Assembly: GCA_008015155.1 (NCBI GenBank)
Contig: SSFA01000013.1
Location: forward strand, 86,995 to 150,994
From: Thiothrix sp.
GTDB lineage: Bacteria; Pseudomonadota; Gammaproteobacteria; Thiotrichales; Thiotrichaceae
Direction: 5' to 3'
DNA length: 64,000 nucleotides
Every line of letters begins with the position of its first letter. Within the stretch, counting starts at the first letter, position 1. The notes beneath the pieces were generated by a model. It was not told the origin of the DNA. It saw nothing but the letters and a program-made list of their open reading frames with translations, and ran no database searches. The translations under genes were made by a program, and so were the position numbers. This document shows positions 1-7,800 of this stretch, one piece after another.

Positions 1-1
1 A

Positions 2-868
2 GATTCTCTCTTAGGGGTAGCCCGTCCGGGTGATGAAGGCTATTGGGATAAATTTAGCAGTAGCCGCAAAGTCGCTTGGAAAACCGGTACGAGTTATGGT
101 CAACGTGATGCTTGGGCGATTGGAACAACGCCTGACTTCACTGTAGGTGTGTGGGTCGGTAATGCCAACGGTGAAGGCCGCGCAGGCTTAACCGGGACTC
201 AAAGTGCAGCGCCGATTTTATTCAATACTTTTAACTTTTTGCCCCAAAGCAAAGCATGGTTTCAACCGCCTGAGAACCAGCTGACTACTAGAAATATTTG
301 TCAGGATGATGGCTATTTAAGTAATGGCTTTTGCCTAACTAAGTCGGTGAAAGTACCTAGTAGTAGTCATTTTGCCCGTATTACGCCTTATCATCAGCGT
401 ATTTATCTTGATGCTAGCCAGCAATGGCGAGTGAATAGCGATTGTGAAGCAGTCGCCCAGATGCAGACACGCGATTGGTTTGTCTTACCACCGGATCAAG
501 CTCATTATTACCAGCAATATCATGCTGACTATCAGCCCTTGCCACCGTGGCGAGCGGATTGTGTTGCCGAAATAGCTAATCAGTCAGACGCTTTGAGCGT
601 GGTCTATCCACAGGAAGGAACACAAATTTACTTGCCGCGCGAGATCGATGGGAAACTAGGGGAAGTTGTGTTCCGTGCTGTGCCTCCCCACCCTGAAGTT
701 TTACTATACTGGCATTTAGATAATCAGTTTTTAGGTACTACTCAAAACTTCCATCAGCTCGCCGCACAGCCAATAGCAGGAAAACACCGACTAGCGGTCG
801 TTGATGAAGCCGGTAATCGGATTGAGCGTCGTTTTGAGGTCTTGGTAAATGAAGCTAAATCTCAGTGA
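2..868 (+). CDS. pbpC: Penicillin-binding protein 1C, C-terminal part (5' end outside window)
   Basis: The reading frame is open from base 2, so this is the 3' part of a longer gene. PBP1C is an inner-membrane peptidoglycan synthase with glycosyltransferase and transpeptidase domains. The transpeptidase KTGTS box is visible at bases 80-94, followed by the SYGQRDAW and TVGVWVGN segments typical of class A PBPs of the 1C type. The remaining roughly 230 residues match the extra C-terminal domain of PBP1C (BiPBP_C-like), ending with a beta-rich stretch that includes LYWHLDN and VVDEAGNR. An internal ATG at 149 lies after the KTGTS box and is not a credible start. The stop is at 866-868. Glycosyltransferase domain and catalytic serine lie upstream of the window, so integrity of the whole gene cannot be judged. 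Confidence 0.93.
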   Translation, partial: DSLLGVARPGDEGYWDKFSSSRKVAWKTGTSYGQRDAWAIGTTPDFTVGVWVGNANGEGRAGLTGTQSAAPILFNTFNFLPQSKAWFQPPENQLTTRNICQDDGYLSNGFCLTKSVKVPSSSHFARITPYHQRIYLDASQQWRVNSDCEAVAQMQTRDWFVLPPDQAHYYQQYHADYQPLPPWRADCVAEIANQSDALSVVYPQEGTQIYLPREIDGKLGEVVFRAVPPHPEVLLYWHLDNQFLGTTQNFHQLAAQPIAGKHRLAVVDEAGNRIERRFEVLVNEAKSQ

Positions 869-936
869 AAATAATGAGTTAGCAGTACGAACAAGCCTTA
901 GGAGCTAACTTATCAATAAATAAAATTAATTAATCG

Positions 937-964
937 TTGTGTTTTTAAGCGTATTGACTACAAT
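937..964 (+). promoter_or_regulatory. Predicted promoter of retron RNA copy 1
   Basis: A -10 like TACAAT lies at 959-964 and a weak -35 like TTGTGT at 937-942, with a 16-base spacer. The predicted start, about seven bases downstream, falls near 971, exactly where the a1 strand of the retron RNA begins. The agreement between predicted start and RNA boundary is the main support; the -35 match is poor. Confidence 0.45.
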
Positions 965-970
965 TTTGCC

Positions 971-1210
971 TATGAAAAGTCTAGCGTTTGATCTTCGGAT
1001 CCGGTTGGCGTTGCGCCACCTGTGAATTAAACCGAGCATTGCAACACAAGGAAGACTGTTTCAGCCTCGCTATTGCCTTAGCAACCGTACCTAGAGGGGT
1101 ACGAGCTGGGGCAATCGCGCCGTCGCAATTTCGTACCCCTCTAGGTACGGTTGCTAAGGCGCGAGTCAGTGAGTCTTCCATGTACCAGGTATAAAGGTAG
1201 ATCTTTCATA
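971..1210 (+). ncRNA. Retron msr-msd RNA, copy 1
   Basis: This is the template and primer RNA of a retron. Strand a1 (971-982) pairs with a2 (1199-1210) with one mismatch and one G-U pair. The conserved AGC at 983-985 directly after a1 supplies the candidate branching guanosine at 984. The msr part holds a GATC-TTCG-GATC hairpin (990-1001) and a second stem (GGT/ACC plus GGCG/CGCC, 1003-1020). The msd part is a long hairpin: GGAAGACT (1050-1057) pairs with AGTCTTCC (1172-1179), CTCGC (1066-1070) with GCGAG (1161-1165), then a perfect 30-bp stem (1075-1104 with 1131-1160) closes a 26-base loop. A near-identical copy follows at 1326, differing mainly in the stem sequence. The cognate reverse transcriptase is at 13178. 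Boundaries are from pairing, not experiment. Confidence 0.85.
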
Positions 1211-1211
1211 G

Positions 1212-1241
1212 AACAAGACCTTAAGCACTTAAGGTCTTGTT
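1212..1241 (+). terminator. Hairpin terminator after retron RNA copy 1
   Basis: A perfect 14-bp inverted repeat (1212-1225 with 1228-1241) with a two-base loop starts two bases after a2 and ends in a short T-rich stretch. It probably stops transcription of the first RNA copy and so separates it from the second. Confidence 0.65.
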
Positions 1242-1274
1242 TGCTAAGCAAAGATACGAAAATTACAAAATTTA

Positions 1275-1289
1275 GTTCGTTTTTTGTTT
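1275..1289 (+). promoter_or_regulatory. LexA-like box in promoter of retron RNA copy 2
   Basis: The sequence reads GTTC-N7-GTTT and is embedded in TTTAGTTCGT....GGTTT, almost the same as the box just upstream of lexA at 32965-32979. The half-sites differ by one base from the GTTC-N7-GTTC repeat found twice in front of lexA. It overlaps the predicted -35 of the promoter at 1288, the right place for repression. Copy 1 shows no such site. LexA binding is an inference from the match. Confidence 0.5.
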
Positions 1290-1316
1290 GGTTTTTCTTA
1301 AAAATTGCACTATAAA
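1288..1316 (+). promoter_or_regulatory. Predicted promoter of retron RNA copy 2
   Basis: A -35 like TTGGTT (1288-1293) and a -10 like TATAAA (1311-1316) are separated by 17 bases. Transcription would start around 1323-1326, at the beginning of a1 of copy 2. This is a better promoter by consensus than that of copy 1, and its -35 overlaps the LexA-like box. Confidence 0.6.
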
Positions 1317-1325
1317 TAGTAGTAA

Positions 1326-1559
1326 GAAAAGTCTAGCGTTTGATCTTCGGATCCGGTTGGCGTTGCGCCACCTGTGAATTAAACCGAGCATTGCAACACA
1401 AGGAAGACTGTTTCAGCCTCGCTATTGCCCTAAATTTAGTACCGGCCGCGGTACGAGCTGGGGCAATCGCGCCATCGCAATTTCGTACCACGGCCGGTAC
1501 TAAATTTAGGGCGCGAGTCAGTGAGTCTTCCATGTACCAGGTAGTCAGGTAGATTTTTC
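1326..1559 (+). ncRNA. Retron msr-msd RNA, copy 2
   Basis: This is a second complete msr-msd gene. Strand a1 (1326-1334) pairs fully with a2 (1551-1559), counting one G-U pair, and AGC (1335-1337) gives the candidate branching G at 1336. The msr hairpins are identical to copy 1. In the msd, GGAAGACT (1402-1409) pairs with AGTCTTCC (1524-1531), and the upper stem is 1427-1456 with 1483-1512, 29 of 30 positions complementary. Loop and flanks match copy 1 apart from one base in the loop, but a roughly 9-bp outer block and a 6-bp inner block of the stem are different and change on both arms together. This copy would give a second msDNA from the same reverse transcriptase. Confidence 0.85.
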
Positions 1560-1568
1560 GAATAAACC

Positions 1569-1594
1569 AAGGGGAGACCACTCCCCTTTATTTT
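1569..1594 (+). terminator. Hairpin terminator after retron RNA copy 2
   Basis: AAGGGGAG (1569-1576) and CTCCCCTT (1581-1588) form an 8-bp stem with a four-base loop, followed by TATTTT. It is a good intrinsic terminator and separates the RNA genes from the protein genes, which start about 90 bases later and may have their own promoter. Confidence 0.7.
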
Positions 1595-1685
1595 AAGCTC
1601 AGACAATAACAGCCTTAAATGCAGCTTAGCTTGTACACCGTTCAATACTTACCATTTCTATTACCTAAAGCAGGGGTCAATATCC

Positions 1686-4600
1686 ATGCAACTCACCCTT
1701 TCTGATATTGAAAAAGCTTGGGCGTTAAAAGACCCTGCCTTAGTGAATTATATGGTCACGCTTGCCAGCCAAGCTGAGCCCGAGCCTGATACACCTATTC
1801 GCGCAGAAGCACTCACTTTCCAAAAGTTTGTCACGACGATTTTTAGCTATGCCTTTCAGCAAAAGACCGCTGAAGAGCAAAAAGCTTGGCGGCAGGAACA
1901 AATGGCTTTATTGGAAGCGCCCGATGCCGAAGTACCTTTAGCTGAGCGCTTAAAGCTGCACAAAATCATTTTGCTACTGTGGAGTGATAAGAGTTTATAT
2001 GCTCGCCATGTTTTATTAGAACTGATTGCTAAAGTGCCACTGGTTTATGGGCCGTGGCGCGCACTCAAGTATATTTTCAAAGCGGCTGAGGCGGAGAACG
2101 ATTATCCACTCTTGGCTGCGATTGCAACGCGCTGTGATATGGCGCTCAAAGCCGAATTTAGTAATGCTACTTTACTGTACATGCGCCGGCGTGCTTGGCG
2201 TTATTTACGGAAACTCGGGCAAACCTTGCCTGCGGTTTATCCAGAAGCGGCTACCCACTTTTTAGCGAATTACACTGATGACACAAATTGGCAGCAAACT
2301 TGGGTTGCCAATCATATTTTCTACCATGAAACCCATGCGTATGGTGCGGCTCAATTTGGCTATATTTCTGCAAAAACCAATCTATTAGATAAGCGTGCCT
2401 TTAAGGAAACTTGGCAACGTTCGCCCGAGCCTTTATTGCGTTTATTAGGCATGGCGAAGGCGGAACATATTCGTAACTATGCTTGTACCGCTCTAAAAAC
2501 CGATTTTAAAGTGAGCCTGCGCGATGTGGATGCGCAATGGCTGATTGATTTAGCCAATCTGCCGGTGCGTAGCAAATCGGTCGATAATTTTATGGTTTGG
2601 TTGCTGCAAAACTCACCCAAACTCGAGCAACAACAATTCCGCAAGTTAGGCTTACATCAGGTTGTGCTCGGCTTATTGGAATCTGAAGACAACGAAGCCC
2701 TGAATTATGCGATTCAATATGTGAAAGCACAGGCGCGTGATTTACCGGTCAGCGAATTATTACGTTTGGCTTTAAAACCCAATCCTGAATTAGCCAAGTT
2801 GATTCGCCAATTAATTAGCGAACGCGATCCGCGTAGCGAAATTGGCTTAGAGGCTTGGGGTAAATTATTAGCGCTCGATAATTATTATGCCTTTGCTGAG
2901 GAAGCCTTACGTAAGCATTTTGGCCGTAAAGAATTAACGCCAGAATGGTTCCAGCAGCTGCTATTAAGCTCAACTGCTGGGCTAGCTTTTGCCAAAAAAT
3001 ATTTACTGGAATTGCATCCACTCAAGACTTTAAGTGCCGCTTATTTCCAAGCGATTTTAGAGCAATTAGATAATGAAAATTATCAGCATTTTGAGGTGGC
3101 TGAATTCAGTTTGAATCAACTAGCGCAATTCGATCTAAAAGAACTGTCGCCAATCTTTATACAAACCGCCCTGTTTAACCCTTATCTAAGCTATCGGTTC
3201 AGAGAGTGGTTGCAAAATGATGTGATTAAAGCTCGGCAATTACCGATCGATTTTTATCAAGCCTTAGCTTATGAGCCCGATTGGTACGCGCATCCCTTTA
3301 TTCAAAATTTACGCCAGTCGAATCTGTCTTGGACTAAATACTTAAGTTTTGATGTTGGCCTTGCGGAGCAAGTACGGGGCTGGCTGTCCGATGTGCGCCG
3401 TTTCTCACCGGCTGATTTAGGCTTTGAATGGCTGATGAAATTGGTGAATCGCGAAGAAGCGGCTTATCATGATTTCGCCGTGAAGCTCATGATAAAAGCC
3501 TTCAATCCAGCTGATTTCGCCCCTAAGCAAACCAGTATGCCAGCACCCACTGCTACACCTACTGACAAAACGATTGATTTAGACAAGAAGACTTTCTTGT
3601 TCACTGGCAAACTCAGTACCATGACCCGTGGCGAAGCGGAAGCGAAAGTGACTGCTGCTAATGGTAAAAATGCTGGTAGTGTGAATGCCAAATTAGGTTA
3701 TTTCGTCATTGGTGATGAAGGCTCACCTTTATATGGTAATGGGCGCAAAGGCAGCAAGCAGGTTAGTGCTGAAAAGCTGATTGCTGATGGCGCTGGCATT
3801 AAAATCATCTCTGAAACCGCTTTCTTGCAAATGCTGGCGGGTGAACAGCGCGAGTTTTCAGAAGATGCTTTAGTGGAAGGTTGTAAGACTTTATGGGCTA
3901 TGGCTGTCGATAAGCCAGATACCCCCATCAGCAAATTCGCAATTCAATATTTGCGCTATCACCATCCCGAATTATGCTTAAAGCTCACCGATCGTCCGGT
4001 GGATCCGGGTTCGGAAATTCCGGATAGTTTTGCCAGTTTTGAGCAATTTAAGCCGCTGTTTAATCATTCGAATACACCTTTGCGCAATATGGCACTAGAT
4101 TATGCGCATTATGAATTTGCGCGCTGGTCGCCTTCCGTGGCGGATTTATTAGTCTTAAGTGAATCCAAATACAGTGATGTACGCGAGTTTGTCAGTCAAG
4201 CTCTCACCGAAGCACCCAGCCAAGAAAATCGCCATTATCGTTTAGATGCCAGCCTCTTACCGGCGAGTGATGTGTATAGCTTCTGTGAAGCGCGTTCAGC
4301 GCATACCCGCCAATTAGGCATGCAATTGATTCAGCAATATGAAAAATTCCAATTGCCAGAAGCTTTATTCCAATTAACCGAAAGCCCGGATCGTGAATTG
4401 CGTGGCTTTGTGGTGCGAATTTTGTGGTCGCTGTATCGGCGCTATTCCACGACGGCACATTGGAAGCCTAGTTTGCCGGTGATGGCGAATTTAAGCACAG
4501 TGGATAAAGCTAAACGCGAAGAGGCTTTGAAAAAATTAGGCACCGGTTTGCCGAAACGGCCAGAGCATTTGCCCGCTAATCAAGAAGATTTACAGCAACT

Positions 4601-4865
4601 CTTACGCCGCTGGCTCTATGAGCTTCCACCCGGACGCATGGGTACGGAGCGCTTAACCACGCGCCTCAAACCCTTATCAGCCAGCCAAGCGAAAAAAGCC
4701 TTAATTGAAACCTTCCGTGATGTGGCGCTGGATGATGCGGAATTTGCGCAATTGGTTCTGCCATTATTTAAGAATTTTACTCGCTCGAATGGCCGTATGG
4801 AGCAAGCTGCCTGCTTGGTTGCGGTGACTCGTTTACAAACTGCCCACCCTGCGTTAGCGGTATAA
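1686..4865 (+). CDS. Retron-associated helical-repeat protein with BRCT domain (1059 aa)
   Basis: This is the first protein gene after the retron RNAs. It is a large soluble protein without signal peptide or membrane segments. Residues 1-600 are Leu/Ala-rich amphipathic helices like HEAT/ARM repeats. Around residues 628-718 lies a clear BRCT domain (KTFLFTGKL near 636, then an RGEAEAKV helix and SVNAKLGYFVIGD), like that of NAD-dependent DNA ligases. The C-terminal 340 residues return to helical repeats. BRCT domains bind DNA ends or phosphopeptides, so a role in sensing DNA or msDNA is a fair inference. The ATG at 1686 is preceded by a modest AGGGG ribosome site. The next gene begins nine bases after the stop, so the two are probably co-translated. 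The specific function is unknown; the context points to a retron effector component. Confidence 0.8.
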   Translation: MQLTLSDIEKAWALKDPALVNYMVTLASQAEPEPDTPIRAEALTFQKFVTTIFSYAFQQKTAEEQKAWRQEQMALLEAPDAEVPLAERLKLHKIILLLWSDKSLYARHVLLELIAKVPLVYGPWRALKYIFKAAEAENDYPLLAAIATRCDMALKAEFSNATLLYMRRRAWRYLRKLGQTLPAVYPEAATHFLANYTDDTNWQQTWVANHIFYHETHAYGAAQFGYISAKTNLLDKRAFKETWQRSPEPLLRLLGMAKAEHIRNYACTALKTDFKVSLRDVDAQWLIDLANLPVRSKSVDNFMVWLLQNSPKLEQQQFRKLGLHQVVLGLLESEDNEALNYAIQYVKAQARDLPVSELLRLALKPNPELAKLIRQLISERDPRSEIGLEAWGKLLALDNYYAFAEEALRKHFGRKELTPEWFQQLLLSSTAGLAFAKKYLLELHPLKTLSAAYFQAILEQLDNENYQHFEVAEFSLNQLAQFDLKELSPIFIQTALFNPYLSYRFREWLQNDVIKARQLPIDFYQALAYEPDWYAHPFIQNLRQSNLSWTKYLSFDVGLAEQVRGWLSDVRRFSPADLGFEWLMKLVNREEAAYHDFAVKLMIKAFNPADFAPKQTSMPAPTATPTDKTIDLDKKTFLFTGKLSTMTRGEAEAKVTAANGKNAGSVNAKLGYFVIGDEGSPLYGNGRKGSKQVSAEKLIADGAGIKIISETAFLQMLAGEQREFSEDALVEGCKTLWAMAVDKPDTPISKFAIQYLRYHHPELCLKLTDRPVDPGSEIPDSFASFEQFKPLFNHSNTPLRNMALDYAHYEFARWSPSVADLLVLSESKYSDVREFVSQALTEAPSQENRHYRLDASLLPASDVYSFCEARSAHTRQLGMQLIQQYEKFQLPEALFQLTESPDRELRGFVVRILWSLYRRYSTTAHWKPSLPVMANLSTVDKAKREEALKKLGTGLPKRPEHLPANQEDLQQLLRRWLYELPPGRMGTERLTTRLKPLSASQAKKALIETFRDVALDDAEFAQLVLPLFKNFTRSNGRMEQAACLVAVTRLQTAHPALAV

Positions 4866-4874
4866 GGAAGCGCT

Positions 4875-7800
4875 ATGATTAATTTAGTTCACGCCTATCG
4901 CGGGCAAATTCAGGGTCTGGTGAGTCATGCTAGCAAAACGGTTTTCATTACCAAGCACCCAGAAAACCAAGCTACCGAACTGTATCGCCTAGATACCAGC
5001 ACGGAATACACCAATTTACAGTCTGAAGCTTTAGCAGCTAGTGCAAGCGCTTTAGTCGGTAATGCGGAGCAAATTTGGCTAGCGGCTACCGATGGCAAAT
5101 TGTATAGCGCTGCTTTGGATGCTGGCAAAGCCAAAGCCTTAGGGCATTTGGATTTTAGCGCCAGCGAAGTCTTAGCACTGGCTTTATTAGCAGCCGAGCG
5201 CTTAGCGGTTTTACAAGCCAAGCAACTCAGTATTGTCGATTTAAAAACCAATCAAATCACCCAAACCTTCGAGCAAGCCGATGCGGCTACCACACTGGCC
5301 AGTAGCCCCGATGGTTTATGGTTCGCGATAGGTTCTCGCCAAGGTAAAATCGCGGTTTATAGCGCTGAAACGGCTAAGGCTGAATTTGCTTTATCCAGTG
5401 AAGGCGCTGTGCATCAAGGTCAAGTGACCGCCTTAGTCTTTGCTGCCAATGAATTGCAATTCTATTCAGCGGGTGCAGATAAAAAACTCTTCCTCACCCA
5501 TGCGCGTGGCAGTTTGCAGCCTTTAGATAAAGGCAAAAGTAGTAGTCATGAAGTACCCATCACCGCACTCTTATTGGGTAAAGAACGCTTATTCACGGCA
5601 GCATCAGATAAAAGTATTAAAGCTTGGGCTTATAGCGGTGGTCAGCCCACCACCTTAAAGCAAGGTTTGCCCAGCATTACGTATTTGAGCTTGATTCAAT
5701 ATTTGGATAAGCCTGCTCTACTGGTAGCCGGGAGCGATGCGTCTTTAAGCATTGTTGGTTTAACTGAAGAAGAAAAGCTAGGTGAGATCAAAGTGACCAT
5801 CAATGATGGTTATGCGTGGGCGAAAGAATTTGCCGGGCGCACTGATCCACAAGAGCGTGAAAAAGCCCTGACCCTACTCACTAGCTATGACGATAAGCGT
5901 GCTTTTGATTTATTAGACAATCAGCTTAAAAACGAGCAAGACCGTAGCTTACGCGAGCAATTGATTAAGCTGGTGGCAAAAGCTAAGCATCCACGCGCTT
6001 TAAGCTTATTAGAAGCGGCTACCAAAGATACCCGCCACGATACGGTGCGCCAACAAGCCTTTAAAGCTTGGGAAGGTAAAGTAGCGGCGGATGATTTACG
6101 CCCTTATGAAGTAGCACTAGCCACCAATCAGCTCGATATTGGCAAAGAAGCCTTAAAGGTATTGGCCGCCCTTGCTAAAGACCAGCCGCGTGCCGAACAA
6201 CTCTTAGTCCAAGCACTCAACCATAAACAAGCTGCTTTGCGCTTGACGGCTTTAAGCTTATTGGAAGATATCTATGGGAATTCGCCCAAAGCCTCCCTGC
6301 AAGCGCTTAATGTGGCGCAGCCTGATTTGCAACGGGCAGCGTTAATTCGCCTTTATCAGCGCAAACTCTTGCAGGATATGGAAGTGCAACGCGCTTTATT
6401 ATTGGCTCAAGCCGATAATGACGCCAATTTGCGCCACACGGCTTTTCTGGTTGCGATTTTAAGCCAAGAACATTTAACGCAAGCGCTCAAAGCCTTGGAG
6501 CCTGACCTAGCGCGTCAATTGCAAGAGCTGGAAGATTTTGAATTACTCGGCGATGGAACCAGCAAAGCGACTAAATCACCAAAAACATCTACTAAAGATG
6601 CAGCCAAACTTATTAAAGCCTTGGAATTCGCTGATTATAATGTACTGCTTCAAGGCATGAGTAATCGGCATGCGGATATTAGCTTCTTAGCTGCGTTTGC
6701 TCTCGCCGTGTTACAAGATCAACGTGCGTTTGGCATGCTGCTGGTCTTAAGCCAAGAAGCCAATCCAGCGATTCGGGCAGGTGTTGGCCGCGCGTTTGCG
6801 TGGTTGAATCAAGACGATAGTATTCCGACTTTAGAAATTTTATTGAATGACAAAGCGCCTGAAGTGCGGGATGCGGCATTCAATGCCTTAGAAAAGTTGC
6901 AAGCCAATAAGCTCTTAACGGTAGAACGTGGCTTTGCCTCAGCGCATCAGGATATTCATGCCCGCAGCTTAAAAAGCTTATTGGATCTTTTAGTCGAACC
7001 TGAGGCTAGCGAGAAGCCGAAAAAATCCTTATTAGGCTCCCTGAAATCTGCTTTGTTGGGGACAAAAACTCCCGAAAAACTAGCACCGCACAATGATGCT
7101 GAACAGGTGCTACATTTACTGCAAACCGCACTGAATGATCCGTTTGAGCCCATCCGCCAAGAAACCTTTAAAACTTGTTTGAATCGCCAATTAGGTGGCT
7201 CAGATGTGGATACTTTGCGGCTATTATTGACCAGTCGCTATGAAAATCTGCATCGTGAAGTGCTGCTAGAAGTCTTAGCCAAGGCACGCGTTCTGCCCGC
7301 GCTTCCTTGGGTAGAGCCGCTCCTGTTGGAGTTATTGAATGATCGTTTCGCGAATGTGCGCCTACAAGCTTTACACTTTGCACTGACTGAGAAAAAACGC
7401 ATTGATACCCAAGCGGCTTTAGCTGCAGCGATTCATAGTGAGTTTGCCGATGTGCAGGGCGAAGCCTTAGTTTATATCCAAAAGAATCCCAGCAAGGCGA
7501 ATCAAGCGCATCTGCCCGCTTTATTAAATGATGCGCATGAATCCCTACGCAATTTAGCGATTAAGTTATTAGTCGATGCGGATCAACAACCCGCCTTGGT
7601 ACAAGCTTTAGCTAGCCCTTATGATGATGTGCAAGTCACGGCTGCAACTGCTTTAGTGAAATGGGGCGAACCTAGTGCTTTCAAAACTTTAGAAAACTTA
7701 TTAGCGCGTCCTGAACCACACAGCAAAGCTGAGCAAGCGCATTGGTTGCAGATTAGCTCTCAGGCTTTGGCCGGTTTAGCGGCAACTGCCGATGTTAAAG

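Noticed and set aside
971..1559. The tandem repeats as a MITE, REP-type element or insertion sequence pair
   Set aside because: There are no target duplications or terminal repeats of a transposon kind, and the a1/a2 pairing, branching AGC and msd hairpin fit a retron RNA.
981..1581. Small overlapping ORFs on both strands in the two repeats at 971-1559, sharing nearly the same peptides
   Set aside because: They are the translation of duplicated structured RNA. The frames run through hairpin arms and have no ribosome sites. The pairing pattern and the nearby retron RT explain the sequence better.
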